The position numbers and the translations under genes are program-made. The notes under the pieces were generated by a model that worked only from the letters and a program-made list of their open reading frames with translations, was not told the DNA's origin and searched no databases. From Apostichopus parvimensis (taxonomy: Eukaryota > Echinodermata > Holothuroidea > Aspidochirotida > Stichopodidae), in contig KN882599.1 of assembly GCA_000934455.1 (NCBI GenBank), positions 3,859 through 67,858 on the forward strand: 64,000 nt of DNA. The letters run 5' to 3'. This document shows positions 35,712-46,639 of the stretch, piece after piece (positions within the stretch are counted from its first letter, which is position 1; every line of letters starts with the position of its first letter).

Positions 35712-38700
35712 CTATTGAGGGAAGGGGAAAAAAAAACAAAGTGTGGAATGCATGTTACACCTTAAATTTCCAAGAACTAAATCCAATGTACTTTGAAGAA
35801 CTTTTTATGCAGCTTTGATAAAATCATATTGCATGCCCAAGTACCCGAGAACTTGAATAGCTCAAACCAAATCAAGCATCTCCCAAGTCTTGACAACTTC
35901 AAACATATTACAAATGTAATAATCAACAGTATCTCAGAGTGAAAATCAAACCAATTTTCTGCAAGTAACAGAATGTACTTTTAAAATGTTTTACACGGGT
36001 CCAAAAATCGGGAACCGGGTACCCGAGAGCGGTTACCCGGTTGCCTAACGCCACACTAAGTCAATGGGTAATCTAGCCTAGCCATCTGTTAATTAGCCGA
36101 AATTGTGACGCAGTTATAAGATATCCATGGAATACTTTCGTTATTGCTGTTATCTCCGACCACATGGTAGCCTAACACCACACTAAGTCAATGGAAAATC
36201 TGCCTAACCATCGGTTTGCGAAAAAGAAAAAAAAAAATCACATGTTGCGTAGGATTCGGGTAATAAATTAGGAACCTGGTAGTATCGCGTTGGGCGGGTA
36301 TCCGGATACCCTGTGCAAACACTAGAACTTTAAATGCCCATTACATGATTCTCCTGGCTTTACAAAAGTTTACTCTACATCCAAGGGCTAATTGTTGGTG
36401 CAAATTTACATATCAAAATCAAGCTTATAGATCTTATAGTGATGAGGAGTAGAAGTTCCTGTGTAGTCAAGTAATGGCTTGACTATCTTAACGTCATGAT
36501 TAGGAGAAACTGCTGAGTAATCAAGTAATTATCAAAAGAGCTGATTACATGAACTGACTAGAAATAGCAAAGTGTATTTCTGAGAGTGGTGATTGAAAGA
36601 AACTCCTGCAAATAATTAAGCTATCTCAAAGTCAAGATTAGAAGATACTGCTGAAGAGCTGACATGAAATAGTGTATTTCTCAAAGTGGTGATTGAAAGA
36701 AACTTCCTAGATGCATTCAACTCCCATCTCCTAGTCTTGATGACTTAAATCTCCTAGATATAAATACCGTCTCTCCCAAGTGGTTATTAGAACAAGCCTC
36801 TATAAATAATCAAGCTAGTGCATCTCAAAGCACTGATTACACAATGATTTCCTAGACATGATAAAGGGTTTATATTTCCAGGTAATAAATACACAAATCT
36901 AGAAATAAACTAAATTTATCTCTATGCAAACTATTCTATTATAAAAAAAAATCATAAAAGGACTCAACATGTCTCCAGCTTGCTCTTTTTCTGTACTCCC
37001 ACAAAGGGTGAAATAGAACACAAATTGACACGTCGACTTACCACCTGTTACTGTTAGCGCGGACTCTGCCTCGACTTCCTTTGACTCCATTTCCTGCAGC
37101 ATAGTGCTAAGCCTCTGCGCTGTGTTTACTAAGCCGACTTCTTTCAGGCCCTCCACCAGGAAGGTCATATCGTCTGGTGCGATGGTGCCTCTCCTGTTCA
37201 GATATGACAAAAATTCTCTGGCAGGTGTATCACTGGATCTGACTCTCTCTTTTTGAATGGGAGCCAAAGCAAAGAAGGCGCAAAGACGCATAATGTCTGC
37301 TAGGGTAGTAAAATCTGACAGAGCTTGAATCGCTGCTTGATAGTCGTGATCTTCAAACTCTAAAGATGGGAAGGAAACAGAAAGGACATGTCATCAATTT
37401 TTTTAATGAAAAACTGTAGCCAATACAATGCACAGACATGAAAAGCAGCCTAAACAGCCAGCCAGCCAGCTAAACAGCCAGCCAGCCAGCCTAAACAGCC
37501 AGCCAGCCAGCTAAACAGCCAGCCTAAACAGACAGCCAGCCTAAACAGCTAAACAGCCAGCCGGCCGGCCGGCCGGCCGGCCATATATATATATATATAT
37601 ATAGTCATCTATCTATATGTGTGTGTGTCCCTATCTAGAATGAATGAAGTTGGAATTCTCACAAAACTTCCAGATTTTATATTCACGACCCAGGGAAACC
37701 TAACACAGACTAACAACGAATCACACTAAAGCTTTATTCTGTGAGGTTTTCCTCCATTCTGACTTCTTTCCAAATCAAATATTTTACTACCAGTTAAATT
37801 AAGCAGATAAGTCAAAGGTTCTTCTAAAAGTTCAACCTTAAAACAAGGATTGTCTTTTGACAAAGATTACAACTCACCATTATACTCCTCCTCTTCCTCC
37901 TCATCGTCTTGCTCTTCTGAATTTATCAGTAATCTTAAAATATTCTGCTGGTATTCTTTGACTAGATTGGCAGCCCGATTTAAATTTACCCTTCTCAGAG
38001 CATCTTCTAATCCAGTCACATCTTCTGGTTGGATGATACCTCTCTCCTCCAAATGATGCATGACATGCAGACCAGGATTATTACTTTGACTTATTCCATC
38101 AAGGTGTCTCGGATGTAGCTCGAAGAAGGTACACAACATTAAACAGTCATGTCTGGTCAGGAGTTCAGCCACTTTCACTTTGAATTGACCAAACAAAACA
38201 TTTTGTTGTGAAAAACCTGAAAAATAAAAGTATTAACATGAACCATCGGCAGTGAAAAGAAAATTATCAGTAGAATTAGGGTGAAGTCTGAAAGCTGTAG
38301 GAAAACACATGTTGTGGTTATCACACAAAGAAGTAGTAATCCAAATGAAAACCTGTGTTTTTGGTGACCACTCAGAGCCCACTAATGTTTTCTGTTGTAG
38401 TTTAACGACAATAAAGAGCACAGATATAATCACATAATCATGGTGTAGTCATGGTGTAATCATGGTGAAGCATAAAGACCATCTCGAAAACTATGAACAT
38501 TTTTTAAATATACATTCCTTTTTCGGTGACCACTCAGAGCCACAAACATTTTCTGTTGTAGTTTAACCACAGATATACTCAAAAAACCATGGTGTAGTCA
38601 TGATGTGATTATGGTGTAGTATAAAGACCATCTAACAACTGTGAACATTTTCCACCAACTTTCTTTGCTTTTTCAAGTTCTGTCTACAAGTGAACTTGAA

Positions 38701-41700
38701 GCAAGCAGTTGTGATGTCATTAGTTGCTGATAGCAAAATGTTTTTCTTTTGCTTTCTTTTTTAACTTTATTGTTTTGACCTTGGATATGAATCGGATTCC
38801 AACTTTACCTCAGGAGGATGTGAAGTTAACACTATACCAATGACTGTAATGTATTCATATGTCAATGCTTCCCAATTTTGAAGAAGAAAACTTTATGTGA
38901 ATTAATTAAAATACAATAAAATTACATAGGCAATTTACTTCTAGCTACATCACACTGCACATATCGGTGCACGATGTGTCAACTGCATAATGGTAATTAT
39001 CTCCATAATGGTATAAAGTAACTGAATGCAAATTTCACCGTGTTCTTAGAATATGCCTTTGTCAGCCACATAAGAAATTTTCTGCATGGACTCTGCTTTA
39101 AGAGTTTAAATCTGCCGTATTTCTTGTTTTTGTCAATTTGGTGTTTTAGCACTGCACTTAATACCAAGATACTGTTCACGAAATAAATGATTTATTAATA
39201 CGTTCCTCTACAAAAAAATAGCAATGGAATGATGCAAATAGATGTTCCAAAAAAAAAAAATTCAAACCTCTTCATCTGACAGAATAAAACAATGCAGTAA
39301 AGATGAGACAGCTTGATTAAAATGATTCAGCATCATGACAAACAATAGTTACAACTAATTCAAGAAATAAACACAAAGAGAACATCAATGATTTCATGGT
39401 TTTGATATCTGAAGGCAAAAGTTTCTTGACAAAAACTAACAGAACATACCTTCACGTTTTGCAGGTTGATTCCTCTTAGGAGATGTCCTGGAACTGTCAT
39501 GTGGCTTATCCTTCGTTGGTTCTTGATCGGGTGATACTTTCCGTTCGTTGGATTTCTTTTTCGGTGAAGCGGGTTCCTCCGCTGGGACACTGCTGACAGC
39601 TCCTGCCTTCTGTCGCTCTTCTTCCTCAAATATGGCCATTAAGAGTTCTTCAGATGTCTGGTATGGACTCTGACCAGACTCGAGACGTTTTCGCAGGACA
39701 GTCTTGATGAGGGTTTCATCCTGTCCCATGTCTACCATAAACTGAGCAACATCAGACTGGAATAGTGCTTCAACTCCTAAANNNNNNNNNNNNNNNNNNN
39801 NNNNNNNNNNNNNNNNNNNNNNNNNNNNNNNTCTACCATAAACTGAGCAACATCAGACTGGAATAGTGCTTCAACTCCTAAATCACCATGGGAACACAGA
39901 AACCAAAGTGTGTTAACATAGAAGTAATGACCAAGGGGGCTGGGAGGGGTGGGAGATGGGAGGGGTGGGGGTTGGGAGGGGTGGGGCTGGGGGGGGAGTG
40001 GGAGGTGTGGGGGGCTGGAAGGGGGAGTGCTACTTGTTTTCTGATGGGTTGCTGCAATGAACATGACTTTCACTTTTCCTTTGTTTGTGGTGAGGTTGGA
40101 GGTGGTTGGTGAGCCTGACTTTCTATCACTCTTTGCAATAGTTAGAGTTTTAATTTAGCACCCTGCATAAAAACCAAGGCCTGTTCACATGACTATACAT
40201 CAGTTAATCCCTGGTAACCTGTTGCACCAACACGACCAAATTTGCACAATTCAAACAGTCCCTCCTGAGGCACTTCAGTGCACTACATCTACAACTCCGC
40301 TGGGGACATCTAACTCATAATCTGCTGCACTTGACAATATTTACAAAGTTACCTCACAGGTACCCATTTTACACCTTGGTGAAGCGAAGCAATAGATATT
40401 AGGTGTCTTTATACCTAACGACAACACATAGTGATCTGGGCCAGGGCTTGAACCTGCAATCCTTAGATTGCAAGTCGATTGCCATATTAAACAAAACTTG
40501 GCCACAATTCTCTCTGTTGGGTTAAATACTCCTTCTCTAGTAATTCCTAGGCCGGTTATAAACCACTTACTTTCATTAACTGGTTTATTCTTCTTTCCTT
40601 GTTTCTTTTTATCTGGTTGCTTCTTCCCAGTTTGTCTTTTATTCTCATTTTTCTTTTTCCTCTGCTCCGCTGGTCTTGGTTCTGGCTCGGCCGCAGCTGC
40701 GGAGGCCTGCTCTTGGCCTGTAGGGGGCGGTGCTGGTGACGAGGTCAGAGGTAAGATGGCATTTTCATCACCAGGTATACCCTTTAAAGTAAATAAATTG
40801 ATAATTTTAATAAACCATAAATAAATGAGAAGGATCACACTTCAAATGACTGATTGATTCTCCAATCTGTCCCTGAATGGATCAAATTGACTATTCAATC
40901 TCTTTGATTGAGGATTTTACCAACTTTTCAAGTTATCGTTTTTATACATTCGTTTCTTTTTTTTTGCTGGTTACTTATATACTACTACTACTCATCAATT
41001 TATCCAATGCTTTTTACTTTTTACTCAATGTTTCATGAACCTTCAACGTTCATCATTCATTTCAATAACTGCTAATCAAGGTCCAGCATTTGCAGTGAGT
41101 TGAGAAAAAATACTAGTTATAAAGCAGTACCTTTAAAATGTAGTAGAGACCAACAATGATGCATATATAATGAAAGTGTCAGTTGTTTGCGAACACAACA
41201 AAACAGAAACGAAAGAATTGAAGAAATCATTCCCTAGAGTTATATCTTGAAAAGAAAACAAGGAAATGAATTTCCGTCCCGTTGGTTTCTTTAAAAAATA
41301 ATTTCCCTTTTTTCGGCGACATCAAATGCACAGAAATTCTAAGACTCATTATTTGTCAATGCTAAAAGCGGTTATCGGTTGTCCATAACAAACTTTTACC
41401 ACTTTTAATAGTGAATCACCATGAAATACAGACAGGTAGCCAGGTCTGTGTTTTAAGAAAGGTGCATATACATTAAGACAGAAAGAGTAATGTAGGGCGA
41501 TTGATTCCACTTTTTTCACTGTAGCATGCACAATTTGACCCCAAGTGACCTTTTTAACATAATCTTTATGTAAACCATGCATTAACGATTCAGCATGGAC
41601 AACTTTCATGAGCTGACGATCTCAACACGTGGATCGACGATGGCATAGGGACCAATGGTCTGGAAAGCCATCTGAGCCAAAAGTTACGCTCTACTTCTTG

Positions 41701-44700
41701 AGCAGTGTCATTCCAACATAATGACAGACAATCCTATGGGTGGAGCCAAAACCAGATCTAAGATAGGAAACGATATTAACAGAATTATCCTCCACAGAAA
41801 GGCCGGTCTCCACTCGCATATCCTGGATGAATGCATGCACAGCATCAAACAATATCGTATGTGGGTTTTCTGATATGGACTTCATACTTGCTGCTTATTT
41901 GAACAATCTCCGCTGGTTCCCCGAGAGAGATGTGTCAGATGGCAGTGAAGACTTATCATTCACTTTGTAACATTACACCAAAAAGGTGTCAACAAACAGG
42001 AGTCAAAATAGACTGAGCAAATGGGTGAATGGACAATGGGTTTTTTTTTCTCTTTAACAAGTCAGAACTTTACAAAAGGAACCAGCAAGCACTGAATGAA
42101 GTTGGCTTTCTCGGGTTTATAATTAATCCAAAGCTCAGGTAAAAACGGCCGCAGAGATGCCTACTATCCATGGATCCTCTCTTGACCCATCAAAGTTGTT
42201 CTTTTCATGCATCAGTGATGTTTGACCGCTCGCCTCCATGTCGTTCCCAGACTGAGAGTGAAATTTTGAGATATTTTTTCATTTGATCTTTGTCGGGTAT
42301 CTTCAGGCACATTCAGGGCTCTACCCTTTGTCTTGCGGTGGTCAAACCACGACCCTAGCCCAAGCTGAACGGAATCCTGTTTGGCCGGACTTTTGGGGGA
42401 GAAAATTCATCCAACTCTCATCATTCTGTATAGCTACGGTTTAAGCAAATTTATGTCAACCATTAAATGTATGTAAACCATAAACTGATTATTAAACTTG
42501 CAATCCTGTTGGGTTGGTGGTTCATTGTACAAGAAGTACTCAGACATGAATCTAGCCACTTAGGGACTGCACATAATATCAATAGTTGAGCACTATTTCT
42601 CAAAAGGAAGATTCTGCATTCGAACAGTCGGCTCACTTAGTACCTCACAACAATCTGCTTCACTGTTTAATATGATGGATTAAAACACATTGTGTGTGGA
42701 CTGTTTTGACCCTAAAGTTTAACACCACAAAAATTTGCATATTTCGCTTCTTGATCAGTACAGAGAAAAGGCTCGAAACCGAGGGCAATCACATCAACAA
42801 GGTGGTCGTGGACTACTGTAACTTCATGCAATTTCACATTACTAGCATGCTTAAATCTACCGTACAACTCCATAACTCATAATATAAATATATATATATA
42901 TATAGCCTTGATTTGTTTCCTGGTCAGAGAGAATAAACAGTTGTGCAAAGCTTCTTTTGTAATGACAACAACATCCATGTTCACTGAGGGTACACGAGAA
43001 TGTTCATTGTCGTTTTCTCGTCGTTTACACAAATAACACAAAACAATCAAGCAAGTTCTGTGTCTTCTATTGGGCTTTACAATAAAAGAATCGCAGGTTG
43101 GCTATCTGTATCATAAAAGAAAAAATATATATCTTGTGTTAATGTGCTCAAGACATGTGAAACGTAACAGGCACTGAGATTCCCATCTTTAGCGCAGACA
43201 TCATGACAGATCTATCATTCATTGAGCTTTTTGAAAATGGTTCATCATATAACGATGAAAACACTGAAGACTAGTTCTGTATGCAACTTTTGCAACACAT
43301 CTTTGCGTAATCTGTTTAGCAATTTGGTCACTTTTCTGGTAAAATTTTTTTTAAAGGGTTATCAGTATTGCCTCCAATGTGTGCATTCTATAAAGTGCTA
43401 CAGATTATTCTGAGAAATTGCAAAGGATAAAATTAGACAATTGTATATTCCACTGAGGCAAATATTTTTTTCGACAAAATGCTTTTGACTTTTTCAGTGA
43501 CCATTATTATATTGGATTTTCTGGCATCTTTGGGGTCAATACTGACGACCTTTGACACAATACCTATTGTAGCACTTGTGACAGAATTTCTCAAATGACC
43601 ATTACCATTCTACCATTTTACTTTCTGTGTTCATGAAAGGGTGTGCAAGGAGATTATGAGGTCCCTGGTCGATAATCATAAGTTACAGAGCAAGGGGAGA
43701 CCACTGACACCCCTGCACCCTCCCAAAACTACAGATCAAGTGGTTCTTACCATATTGGGTTCAAAGTATGAATGACCCGAGGGTCCAAACTTCCTCTGCA
43801 CAGCATCAACAAAAGCCGGGCCCCTCTGCTGTAGTAACCACTCACATCTAGTGAACCATCTGGCATGCTCTTCCCAGGCCTCGTCACCGATGCTCCAGTC
43901 CTTGAGTCCACCACCACAGTAGAAACACTTCACTTCATCACCATTACCTAGGATAAAGAGAGCACAAGGTTGGTTAGATATATTTATATCTGTATCTGAA
44001 CACAGAAAATAATTCAAACTTGAACAAAACCAATATCAAATGCCGCATCAACAATGGATATGTAAATTCCGATTGACTAACAAATTACCTTTGAAGAGGA
44101 TGTACACATTTAACTGAAAAGGGGCCTTATTAATCCCCCCCCCCCCCCCCCTCCATACTCTTCTGTTCACCTATAGTTGAACCTTGTTTTGTATGTTGAA
44201 ATTCTTTGTGCTTTCATCAATTCAACTTGAGATGTAAGGTATCATACAAATATTAGTCTCAGCCTCTCAAAACTGCATATAACATTTAATGTATGTCAGA
44301 CACAAGTTACAAATCATAACTCAAATCATAACTCAAATCATAACAAATCATAACATAAGGTCAAAATTGGCAAAGATTGGAAAAATCCAGATCATAAGGT
44401 CGGAACCAACCACTAAAAGGAAATACACAGTTGAAGAGAGATGAGTTTACAATGTAGTAAATACTGTAATTCTTGACACAGCAATTATAATCCCCAGCTA
44501 CTCATGACCCCACCCCCATTCCCCACCCCAAATTGTAAAAAAAGCAATATATATATACAACATCAAGATTTATGTCTCTATAGTCCAAGATTGGTTATGT
44601 ACCTGTAGCAAAGAATCCTGCCCGAGCTAAATTTGCTGGGATCTGTGAATGGTTATTTGGCCATCTTCCATAGGTCTCCAGACGAGCCTGTTCGTAAGCG

Positions 44701-45860
44701 TAATTTGGATATTTGGCGTACTTGACCGTCAGATCTGCTGGTTCTGGTAACGCAGCTGTACGTCCAAGATTCATGGAACTTCCACGGGAGGATGAACTTT
44801 GACCTTGCAATCCATACCTCTCTGACTGTGACAAATTCGATGCTATTTGAAGTGGTCGGCTAAGACGAGAAGAACTGGATGAGAAAAACCTTACAGCTTG
44901 GTCCTTCTCAGTGGGAGTCAAGGGCACGTTACCTGTTGGCCTTCCCAAGATAAAAGGACAAGACGGAAAAAGCCTCAAATGCTCAGACTTTGGTCGATCT
45001 CCAGCTTTCCATTCAGATAATCTGCCAAAGCAAGCAAAGCACTGAACTGTACCATTACTCTCATTCACACAATAAAAACCAGCGGCTGCCAGGTCAAAAC
45101 GATCCACAGGGCTGGAAATAGGCCAAATCTTAAATGATAAAAGCCGGTTACTTTCGCTCATGAAATAACTTTTTGCTTCGCTGGGTGGTTCAGATTCCTC
45201 AAGATTTAAAGGCTGTAATAACTGTGAAAGATGATCGTCTGAACAGCCAGCTTCATCCTCTGAGGCTGAACTTTTTCCTGATTTTAAACTTTTTCTTCCC
45301 TCAGTGCTTTGTTTATTACTTTCATCTGAAAGCCCCCTTACTGGTACATTCCTCGTGTCCATGCCTCGAACAAATTTACACCTTGGATAAATTCTTTTAT
45401 GTTCCCCCATGGCAGTATCACCAGGAGACCAATTATTGATTCTACCATTACAGCTGAAACACTGGACAGTATCGTCCACTCCAAAATAATAAAATCCTGC
45501 TTTGGCTAAAACACTTGCAGTAACTGGAGCAGTCGGCGGCCATTCATGAGTAAAAAAACTGATGTACCTTTCCGATTCTTCAAACATGGGATGAATAAAA
45601 ATAACACTTTCTTTGCTGTTGGTGCCTTGTGAGATAACTGTGACAGGTTTCCCATCATGAAATGTGACATTATTCTCTCGAGCTAATTTCTTTTTTAACT
45701 GCTTCTTGTTTGGGAAGATTTTAATTTCTTGGGCCATTACACATAAATGATTATCTATCTCTTCAGCAGACCAGGCAGCCACTTTGCTCTCTGTTTGCTG
45801 AGATTTATGTAAAAGCATTCTAAGTTTCTGGCACTGTGGCATTTCCGAAACACACGCCAT
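35521..45860 (-). CDS. cIAP-like protein with death-effector-like exons: BIR1-BIR2-BIR3-linker-UBA-DED-like x2-RING
   Basis: Seven coding exons on minus: 45860-44603, 43947-43751, 40781-40571, 39776-39450, 38216-37878, 37359-37042 and 35711-35521, total 2,841 bp, 946 residues, in frame at every junction. Exons 1-4 copy the left IAP gene. BIR1 about 98-166, BIR2 about 239-309, BIR3 about 389-464, UBA about 556-600. Exons 5 and 6 (residues about 665-883) each encode a helical segment with the layout of a death effector domain; vertebrate cIAPs have a CARD here. The RING (about 899-935) is canonical: LCKIC, LPCKHLVTC, TCPIC, tail VYVYMP-like. Inference: a ubiquitin ligase joined to death-fold interaction modules. 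Exon 4 is flanked by a 50-N gap with a duplicated edge (39782-39831), which does not change the reading. Confidence 0.88.
35983..36327. mobile_element. hAT-type MITE related to the element at 10881
   Basis: Ends AATGTTTTACACGGGT and, inverted, AGTGTTTGCACAGGGT match those of the 10881 element. An internal direct repeat CACACTAAGTCAATGG occurs at about 36052 and 36180. Target duplication not exact. It lies in intron 6 of the right IAP gene. Confidence 0.7.
36328..37041. other. Intron 6 remainder, no gene seen
   Basis: Short words such as AGTGGTGATTGAAAGAAACT recur (36583, 36684), suggesting a decayed local tandem repeat. No coding. Confidence 0.4.
37042..37359 (-). CDS. Right IAP exon 6 (second DED-like segment)
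   Basis: Acceptor CATCTTTAG at 37360; donor GGTG/GTAAGT at 37042; 318 bp, phase 1-1. Encodes TLADIMRLCAFFALAP, REFLSYLNRRGTIAPDD and TFLVEGLKEVGLVNTAQRL, the same pattern as exon 5: a short loop before an LxxRGxIxPDD helix start and a final amphipathic helix. Confidence 0.72.
37441..37603. repeat. CAGCCAGC / GGCC / AT simple repeat block
   Basis: Repeated CAGCCAGCCAGCTAAA units, then GGCC repeated about six times, then about ten AT units, in intron 5 of the right IAP gene. Confidence 0.92.
37878..38216 (-). CDS. Right IAP exon 5 (first DED-like segment plus acidic tail)
   Basis: Acceptor GTTTTTCAG-like site at 38217 (TTTTTCAG), donor AATG/GTGAGT at 37878; 339 bp, phase 1-1. Encodes VAELLTRHDCLMLCTFFEL, GLHVMHHLEERGIIQPED and GLEDALRRVNLNRAANLV, then an acidic run (EEQDDEEEEEE). 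The LEERGII.PED...L...L..VNL pattern resembles death effector domains. A CARD or other death fold is the main alternative. Confidence 0.72.
38217..39449. other. Intron 4 of right IAP gene, no gene seen
   Basis: AT-rich. CCACTCAGAGCC and ATGGTGTAGTCATG words repeat at about 38370-38630. No sign of the acidic exons 5 and 6 of the left gene. Confidence 0.4.
39450..39776 (-). CDS. Right IAP exon 4 (UBA domain)
   Basis: Donor GAAG/GTATGT at 39450. Encodes VAQFMVDMGQDETLIKTVL and PYQTSEELLMAIFEEEERQ as in the left gene. The upstream edge with its TTTAG acceptor occurs twice, at 39776 and 39881-39877, on either side of the N gap; one is presumably an assembly duplicate. Confidence 0.85.
39782..39831. 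other. Assembly gap (50 N) with duplicated flank
   Basis: The 50 bases before the gap (39731-39780) recur immediately after it (39832-39881), the usual mark of two contigs that overlap but were not merged. Confidence 0.95.
40185..40520 (-). mobile_element. tRNA-derived SINE in right IAP intron 3
   Basis: Minus-strand match of the SINE at 23265 (TTGCAATCTAAGGATTGCAG, GGTTCAAGCCC, GTGTAAAATGGGTACCTG), at the same intron position, so it was inherited through the duplication. Confidence 0.65.
40571..40781 (-). CDS. Right IAP exon 3 (charged linker)
   Basis: Acceptor CTTTAAAG at 40782, donor GAAA/GTAAGT at 40571; 211 bp. Pro/Ala-rich then Lys-rich (NENKRQTGKKQPDKKKQGKK); two codons longer than the left exon. 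Confidence 0.85.
40965..43180. other. Extra ~2.2 kb in right IAP intron 2, identity unknown
   Basis: The left intron 2 is 885 bp, the right 2,969 bp. Both ends of the right intron match the left, but this middle part does not. Minus-strand open frames of 64 and 86 codons (41885-41691, 41609-41349) belong to no family I recognise, and no inverted ends or clear target duplication were found. It is either an insertion in the right copy or a deletion from the left. Confidence 0.6.
43751..43947 (-). CDS. Right IAP exon 2 (zinc-binding half of BIR3)
   Basis: Acceptor TATCCTAG at 43948, donor ATATG/GTAAGA at 43751; 197 bp, same size as the left exon. Reads VKCFYCGGGLKDWSIGD and EEHARWFTRC. Confidence 0.9.
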
Positions 45861-45944
45861 TGTATTGAGAAACACAAAAAAACAAACGAAAACTAAGAAA
45901 TCTAATTACAATAACATAGTATTTGGTTGAGATGAACCTTTGAC
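44603..45944 (-). CDS. Right IAP exon with start codon, BIR1, BIR2 and first part of BIR3
   Basis: Acceptor TTTTTCAG at 45945, 5' UTR to ATG at 45860, coding 1,258 bp, donor ACAG/GTACAT. Nine codons longer than the left exon owing to an insertion reading SASEDEAGC between BIR1 and BIR2. BIR ligands are intact (VQCFSC, GEHKRIYPRC; VQCFACFG, SEHLRLFPSC). Confidence 0.9.
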
Positions 45945-46469
45945 CTGAAAAACAAAAAAACGAAAGATTGCTAAGTTATTACATAATAAATATAACCAGA
46001 GAGGAAATTATTTCATGCCATGTTTTACATGATGACATGCAATGCACATAAGGTTTGACTGTATGTTGACTGAAAAAAAATATATATAGACTTGCTGAAT
46101 TCACTAAAGTGAACCAACATACTAAGTATCCAAGCTTTAGTGAAGCTTTCCAAGTTTAGCAAGTTATCAAATCTTTCTTGACCTCAAGTGACATTTTCAC
46201 TGTACCTTTATACGGTACATCAAAGCTTTGGATTTTAAGTTAAGAAATGTACAGACTATAATCATGATAATAATAATAATAATAATAGATTTATTATGCG
46301 CACATATCCCCCCTGCGGGGTGCTCAAGTGAAGCACTGAACAGTTCCAAATGAGGAAAAAAAATGAGAGTATTGATCATAATTCAAGTTGTTCTTTAATT
46401 TCATGTCATTTACATCATCCTTCATAATTTCATATACATCATTTGGCATTAAAATCATTTCCTCCACTG

Positions 46470-46615
46470 TCAACACCATGAAGACTGAGACCCCAGTTGG
46501 AGAGCACTTTAACCATCCCAACCATACCATTAATGACATGTCCCTACAGGGGATTGTATCCTTAGGTAGCCGTCCTGACCTAGTACGTATCAGCAGACAT
46601 ATACAGTATGGCAAG
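46470..46615 (+). mobile_element. Probable Penelope-like element remnant (GIY-YIG end region)
   Basis: A short plus-strand stretch reads PVGEHFNHPNHTINDMSL, the pattern seen near the C-terminus of GIY-YIG endonuclease domains in Penelope-like retroelements. Only a fragment remains and it is broken. The family call is tentative. Confidence 0.45.
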
Positions 46616-46639
46616 CCAAATGCTCAATAAAAATTTTAT

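Larger units (their letters stand above)
39425..46075 (-). repeat. Inverted segmental duplication, right arm
   Basis: Minus-strand counterpart of about 19490-24080. It is longer mainly because of about 2.2 kb of extra sequence in intron 2 (about 40965-43180) and the assembly gap. Confidence 0.88.

Noticed and set aside
37448-37560. CAGCCAGC repeats as a CRISPR-like array
   Set aside because: Simple sequence without spacers, in an animal intron.
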